Assembly: GCA_045597045.1 (NCBI GenBank)
Contig: JAZODN010000100.1
Location: 1-7,721 of the forward strand
DNA: 7,721 nt
Direction: 5' to 3'
Source: SIG588 sp045597045
GTDB lineage: Bacteria > Bacillota > Clostridia > Oscillospirales > Acutalibacteraceae
Shown: one piece after another, positions 5,635-7,721 of the stretch
How positions within the stretch are numbered: the first letter of the stretch is position 1
How the letters are laid out: every line of letters begins with the position of its first letter
Notes under the pieces: generated by a model
The model's database searches: none
Told to the model about the DNA's origin: nothing
Seen by the model: the letters and a program-made list of their open reading frames with translations, nothing else
Program-made: the position numbers and the translations under genes

Positions 5635-6495
5635 ATGCAACAAAACACCGTATACGTAGGGCTTGGCGGCGGCAGCGTGCTGCAGCTCGCCAACCGCGAA
5701 CATCCGCAGACCATGTCCTATATCCTCGACACTCCCGACGGCAAAACCGTCGTGATCGACGGCGGCTGGTACGGCGAACAATATCAAGGATTGGAAGCAC
5801 AAGACACCTACAACCTCCTTTGTGAGCGCGGCAAACGGGTGGACCTGTGGCTCATCACCCACGCGCACAAAGACCATTTCGGTTGTCTGCAATATTTGCT
5901 TAAAACCGTGCAGCCGTTTGATCTGGATATCCGCGATCTGCGCTTCGATTTTCCTCCGTCGGAATGGCTCAAAGTGGTGGAAAACGGCGGAAGTTATGCC
6001 GCCGTAACCGATTTTTTGAAACGCGTGGCCACCGCCCGTCTCCCCATCACCAAACTGAACCAAGGTGACATCATTACCGTGGGCGATCTCACGATCGACG
6101 TGCTGAGCGATGCCCACGATTACGCAAAATACCCTTCCATTAACGATACCACCTGCGCTCTGCGCGTGCATTTTCCCAAACGCGATATCCTGTTTTTGGG
6201 CGACCTTGGCCCCGAAGCCTCGCTCGACCTTTTGCAACACATCCCTCACGAAAAACTGCAGTGCGATATCGTACAGATGTCCCACCACGGGCAAGGCGGC
6301 GCCCCCCGCAAGTTTTACGAAGCAGTCCAGCCGAAAGTGTGTCTTTACACCGCACCCGACTGGCTGTGGGATAATGACGCCGGGCAAGGCTTCAACACCG
6401 GCCCCTGGCAGACGGTGATCACCCGCGGCTGGATGGAAGAACTCGGCGTGCAGGTCTCCCTCCCCCACGCCTACGGTGACTATCTGCTAAAATAA
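5635..6495 (+). CDS. ComEC-like metallo-beta-lactamase-fold hydrolase
   Basis: A 286-residue cytoplasmic protein without signal peptide. After an opening strand with TVVIDGG (38-44) comes the metal motif T-H76-A-H78-K-D80-H81-F-G, then NDTTCALRVHF (170-180), FLGDLG with D190, and QMSHHGQGG with H217. The order H-x-H-x-D-H, then N-D-x-(S/T)-x-x-L, then L-G-D, then S-H-H-G is that of the hydrolase domain found at the C-terminus of the ComEC competence channel and in stand-alone relatives. The C-terminal third is rich in tryptophan (DWLWDNDAG, GPWQT, GWMEELG). There is no membrane channel domain, so a DNA-uptake role is not implied. The ATG at 5635 is fixed by AAAGGAGG seven bases upstream. It is transcribed alone and ends before the hairpin at 6512. 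Substrate unknown; a phosphodiester or cyclic nucleotide is possible. Confidence 0.92.
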   Translation: MQQNTVYVGLGGGSVLQLANREHPQTMSYILDTPDGKTVVIDGGWYGEQYQGLEAQDTYNLLCERGKRVDLWLITHAHKDHFGCLQYLLKTVQPFDLDIRDLRFDFPPSEWLKVVENGGSYAAVTDFLKRVATARLPITKLNQGDIITVGDLTIDVLSDAHDYAKYPSINDTTCALRVHFPKRDILFLGDLGPEASLDLLQHIPHEKLQCDIVQMSHHGQGGAPRKFYEAVQPKVCLYTAPDWLWDNDAGQGFNTGPWQTVITRGWMEELGVQVSLPHAYGDYLLK

Positions 6496-6511
6496 GACGA
6501 TGCACCAACGT

Positions 6512-6545
6512 ACAAGGGCAAGCGTTTCGCCACGCTTGCCCTTGT
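6512..6545 (+). terminator. Long perfect hairpin between convergent genes, probable terminator
   Basis: ACAAGGGCAAGCG (6512-6524) pairs perfectly over 13 bases with CGCTTGCCCTTGT (6533-6545) around an 8-base loop. It lies 16 bases after the MBL hydrolase stop and 20 bases beyond the stop of the convergent LRR gene. The plus-strand tail (TGTCATTTGTGTT) is T-rich but not a clean T run, and the minus-strand side has no T run, so this is an imperfect terminator that may act mainly on the MBL transcript. Confidence 0.65.
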
Positions 6546-6565
6546 TGTCATTTGTGTTCACACAT

Positions 6566-7721
6566 TTAAAAACCGTCAATCTTCTTCACCGCATATTGCA
6601 AAACCAACCGCGCATCGGTGGAGTCAACCATACCGTTGCCGTCCACGTCTGCCAACGCTACGTTCAGCGCCGAAGTATCTATCTTTTCCACAACGTATTG
6701 CAAAATCAACCGTGCATCGGTGGAGTCCACATTGCCGCTGACATCCACGTCACCAAGCATGCCGCTTTCCACTTCGCGCACCGCACCGCACGCGTTGCAA
6801 TCCTCGTCACACGCATCGTCGTATGTATGCGTCACAGGCGGACGAATGTCACCGCAAACGTCGTAGTACCATGTAGCGTTCACAAGCGGTTCGTTATCCC
6901 CGTCCACCGCTATAACAGCGCCCTCCGCTTCACTGCCGTTGTAATACACGTGGGTGAACAGGTCACAAGAGCCAAACGCTCCGTACCCAATGCTCGTCAC
7001 GCTGTCCGGTATGGTCACCGACTGAAGCAAGGTACACTTGTAAAACGCTCCGTCTGCAATCGTCTTTATTCCCGCCCGTATGTTATAACTATCTTCGAGT
7101 GAGGTTTTGGCTTTGATCAACTGATTACCGATATACAGCACGTCGTTTTCCCAATTGGTAGCCGTGTTGTAATAGGCCGTACCAAAAAGCGCCGAATCTC
7201 CAATGCTCTTCACACTGTCCGGAATCGTCACCGAAACGAGAGCGTCACACCAACCGAACGCATATTTTCCAAGACTTGCCACTCCCTCCGGAATGGTTAC
7301 CGATGTGAGTGAACGGCAATAAGAAAACGCCCTGTCCCCAATACTCGTTATGCTGTCCGGTATGGTTATCGACGTGAGCGAGTCACAATAAGCAAACGCA
7401 CCGTCCTCAATACCTGTCACACCGTCAGAAACGGTGACCGACGTGAGCGAGCAACAATTGGCAAACGCCCACGCCCCAATACTCGTTACACTGTCGCCGA
7501 CCGTCACGGATGTGAGCGAACGACAGCCATCAAACGCACCTGCTGCAATCGTCTTTGTTCCCTCTCGTATGCTGTAACTACCTTTTAACGAAGTTTTAGC
7601 TTTGATCAAATGGTTGCCAATATACAGCACGCCGTTTTCCCACTTGTCAGCTGTTTCGTAATAAGCAGTACCAAAAAACGCCTCTTCCCCAACGCTTGTC
7701 ACACTGTCCGGAATGGTCACA
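6566..7721 (-). CDS. BspA-type leucine-rich repeat protein with C-terminal type I dockerin (5' truncated)
   Basis: At least 384 residues; the frame is still open at the window edge, so the N-terminus and any signal peptide are missing. Residues below count from the codon at 7720-7718, which is internal (GTG, valine), not a start. Order of parts: a partial repeat and insert (1-66); four tandem 23-residue LRR_5/BspA repeats (67-158), each with S-L-T-S-(V/I)-T and ending A-F-x-x-C; a second insert (168-229); one more repeat (230-252); a linker; a Cys-rich element HTYDDACDEDCNACG (298-312); then a dockerin. The dockerin has two F-hand calcium loops, D324-V-D326-x-S328 to D335 and D358-V-D360-x-N362 to D369, each followed by an A-R-L-x-L-Q-Y helix. 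Dockerins bind cohesins, so the protein is probably secreted and docked on a scaffold or wall-bound cohesin. BspA repeats are commonly adhesive. Confidence 0.93.
   Translation of the reverse strand, partial: VTIPDSVTSVGEEAFFGTAYYETADKWENGVLYIGNHLIKAKTSLKGSYSIREGTKTIAAGAFDGCRSLTSVTVGDSVTSIGAWAFANCCSLTSVTVSDGVTGIEDGAFAYCDSLTSITIPDSITSIGDRAFSYCRSLTSVTIPEGVASLGKYAFGWCDALVSVTIPDSVKSIGDSALFGTAYYNTATNWENDVLYIGNQLIKAKTSLEDSYNIRAGIKTIADGAFYKCTLLQSVTIPDSVTSIGYGAFGSCDLFTHVYYNGSEAEGAVIAVDGDNEPLVNATWYYDVCGDIRPPVTHTYDDACDEDCNACGAVREVESGMLGDVDVSGNVDSTDARLILQYVVEKIDTSALNVALADVDGNGMVDSTDARLVLQYAVKKIDGF
6612..6727 (-). repeat. DNA repeat of the two dockerin calcium loops
   Basis: GCATCGGTGGAGTC (plus-strand reading) occurs at 6612-6625 and again at 6714-6727, 102 bases apart, exactly 34 codons. 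It encodes the D-S-T-D-A segment in each dockerin F-hand, as expected for the internal duplication of type I dockerins. The S-T pair in each loop corresponds to the cohesin recognition positions. Confidence 0.75.
7028..7219 (-). repeat. Long-period insert module, copy 2
   Basis: Residues 168-231 repeat residues 5-68 of the same protein at a distance of 163 residues (489 bases). Shared stretches are G-T-A-Y-Y-x-T-A, W-E-N-x-V-L-Y-I-G-N, L-I-K-A-K-T-S-L, S-Y-x-I-R and K-T-I-A-x-G-A-F. The module interrupts the 23-residue LRR rhythm. Confidence 0.85.
7247..7522 (-). repeat. Four tandem 69-bp (23-residue) LRR_5 repeats
   Basis: Within the LRR protein, residues 67-89, 90-112, 113-135 and 136-158 are contiguous units of equal length. 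Each carries a hydrophobic S-L-T-S-V-T strand, a D-S-V-T-S-I-G turn and an A-F-x-x-C end. The regular 69-base period, without indels, is typical of BspA-like repeat arrays. A fifth complete unit lies apart at 6965-7033 (residues 230-252). Confidence 0.85.
7517..7708 (-). repeat. Long-period insert module, copy 1
   Basis: Residues 5-68, the partner of the copy at 7028-7219. The match starts within four residues of the window edge, so further copies of this module and of the flanking LRR array may continue outside. Confidence 0.85.

Noticed and set aside
5380..6468. Minus-strand frame of 362 codons opposite the MBL hydrolase
   Set aside because: It crosses both divergent promoters and lies antisense to a gene with intact metal-binding motifs and a strong ribosome binding site.
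6500..7102. Plus-strand frame of 200 codons opposite the dockerin region
   Set aside because: It begins inside the hairpin region and its internal repetition only mirrors the duplicated dockerin loops on the other strand.
6965..7721. Repeat array as CRISPR
   Set aside because: The period is 69 bases, in frame, and translates to leucine-rich repeats; there are no constant direct repeats with unique spacers and no cas genes.

Overview
The window suggests a low-GC-phylum (Firmicutes) clostridial anaerobe of moderate GC content, most likely an uncultured gut Oscillospiraceae/Ruminococcaceae relative. Seen directly: strong AGGAGG-type ribosome binding sites, near-consensus sigma-70/sigma-A promoters with 17-bp spacers, a tRNA gene with encoded CCA, and a surface protein combining BspA-type leucine-rich repeats with a C-terminal type I dockerin. 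The taxonomic call is inference; there is no 16S or marker gene here.

Layout. (a) Positions 1-3930, minus strand: one tightly packed operon read right to left from a strong promoter at 3902-3930. Its order is a GT-C type membrane glycosyltransferase-like protein (2414-3868), a UbiA-family polyprenyl-phosphate phosphoribosyltransferase-like enzyme (1525-2385), a HAD-IB phosphatase (938-1513), an alkaline-phosphatase-superfamily phosphodiesterase (166-945), and the first 57 codons of an EamA/DMT transporter (1-173, running off the window). Gaps are 28 and 11 bases, then two 8-base overlaps. (b) 3908-4137: a gene-poor spacer. (c) 4138-4310: tRNA-Leu(UAA) on the minus strand with its own promoter and terminator. 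(d) 4316-5494, minus strand: a permease of the SLC13/ArsB/CitM (ion transporter) superfamily. (e) 5495-5634: a divergent promoter region. (f) 5635-6495, plus strand: a ComEC-like metallo-beta-lactamase-fold hydrolase. (g) 6512-6545: a long perfect hairpin between convergent genes. (h) 6566-7721, minus strand: the C-terminal part of the LRR/dockerin protein, with its 5' end beyond the window.

How the genes may work together. The most coherent unit is the five-gene operon. In mycobacteria the UbiA-type enzyme joins phosphoribosyl pyrophosphate to a polyprenyl phosphate, a phosphatase removes the 5-phosphate, a small membrane transporter is thought to move the lipid-linked pentose outwards, and GT-C enzymes use it outside the membrane. 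Here the UbiA-like enzyme, a HAD phosphatase, an EamA-type transporter and a GT-C enzyme are consecutive. That suggests a compact polyprenyl-phospho-pentose glycosylation system for a cell-surface target. The family assignments are well supported by motifs; the assembled pathway, the sugar and the acceptor are inference. The remaining genes (tRNA, permease, MBL hydrolase, LRR/dockerin protein) look like ordinary independent units.
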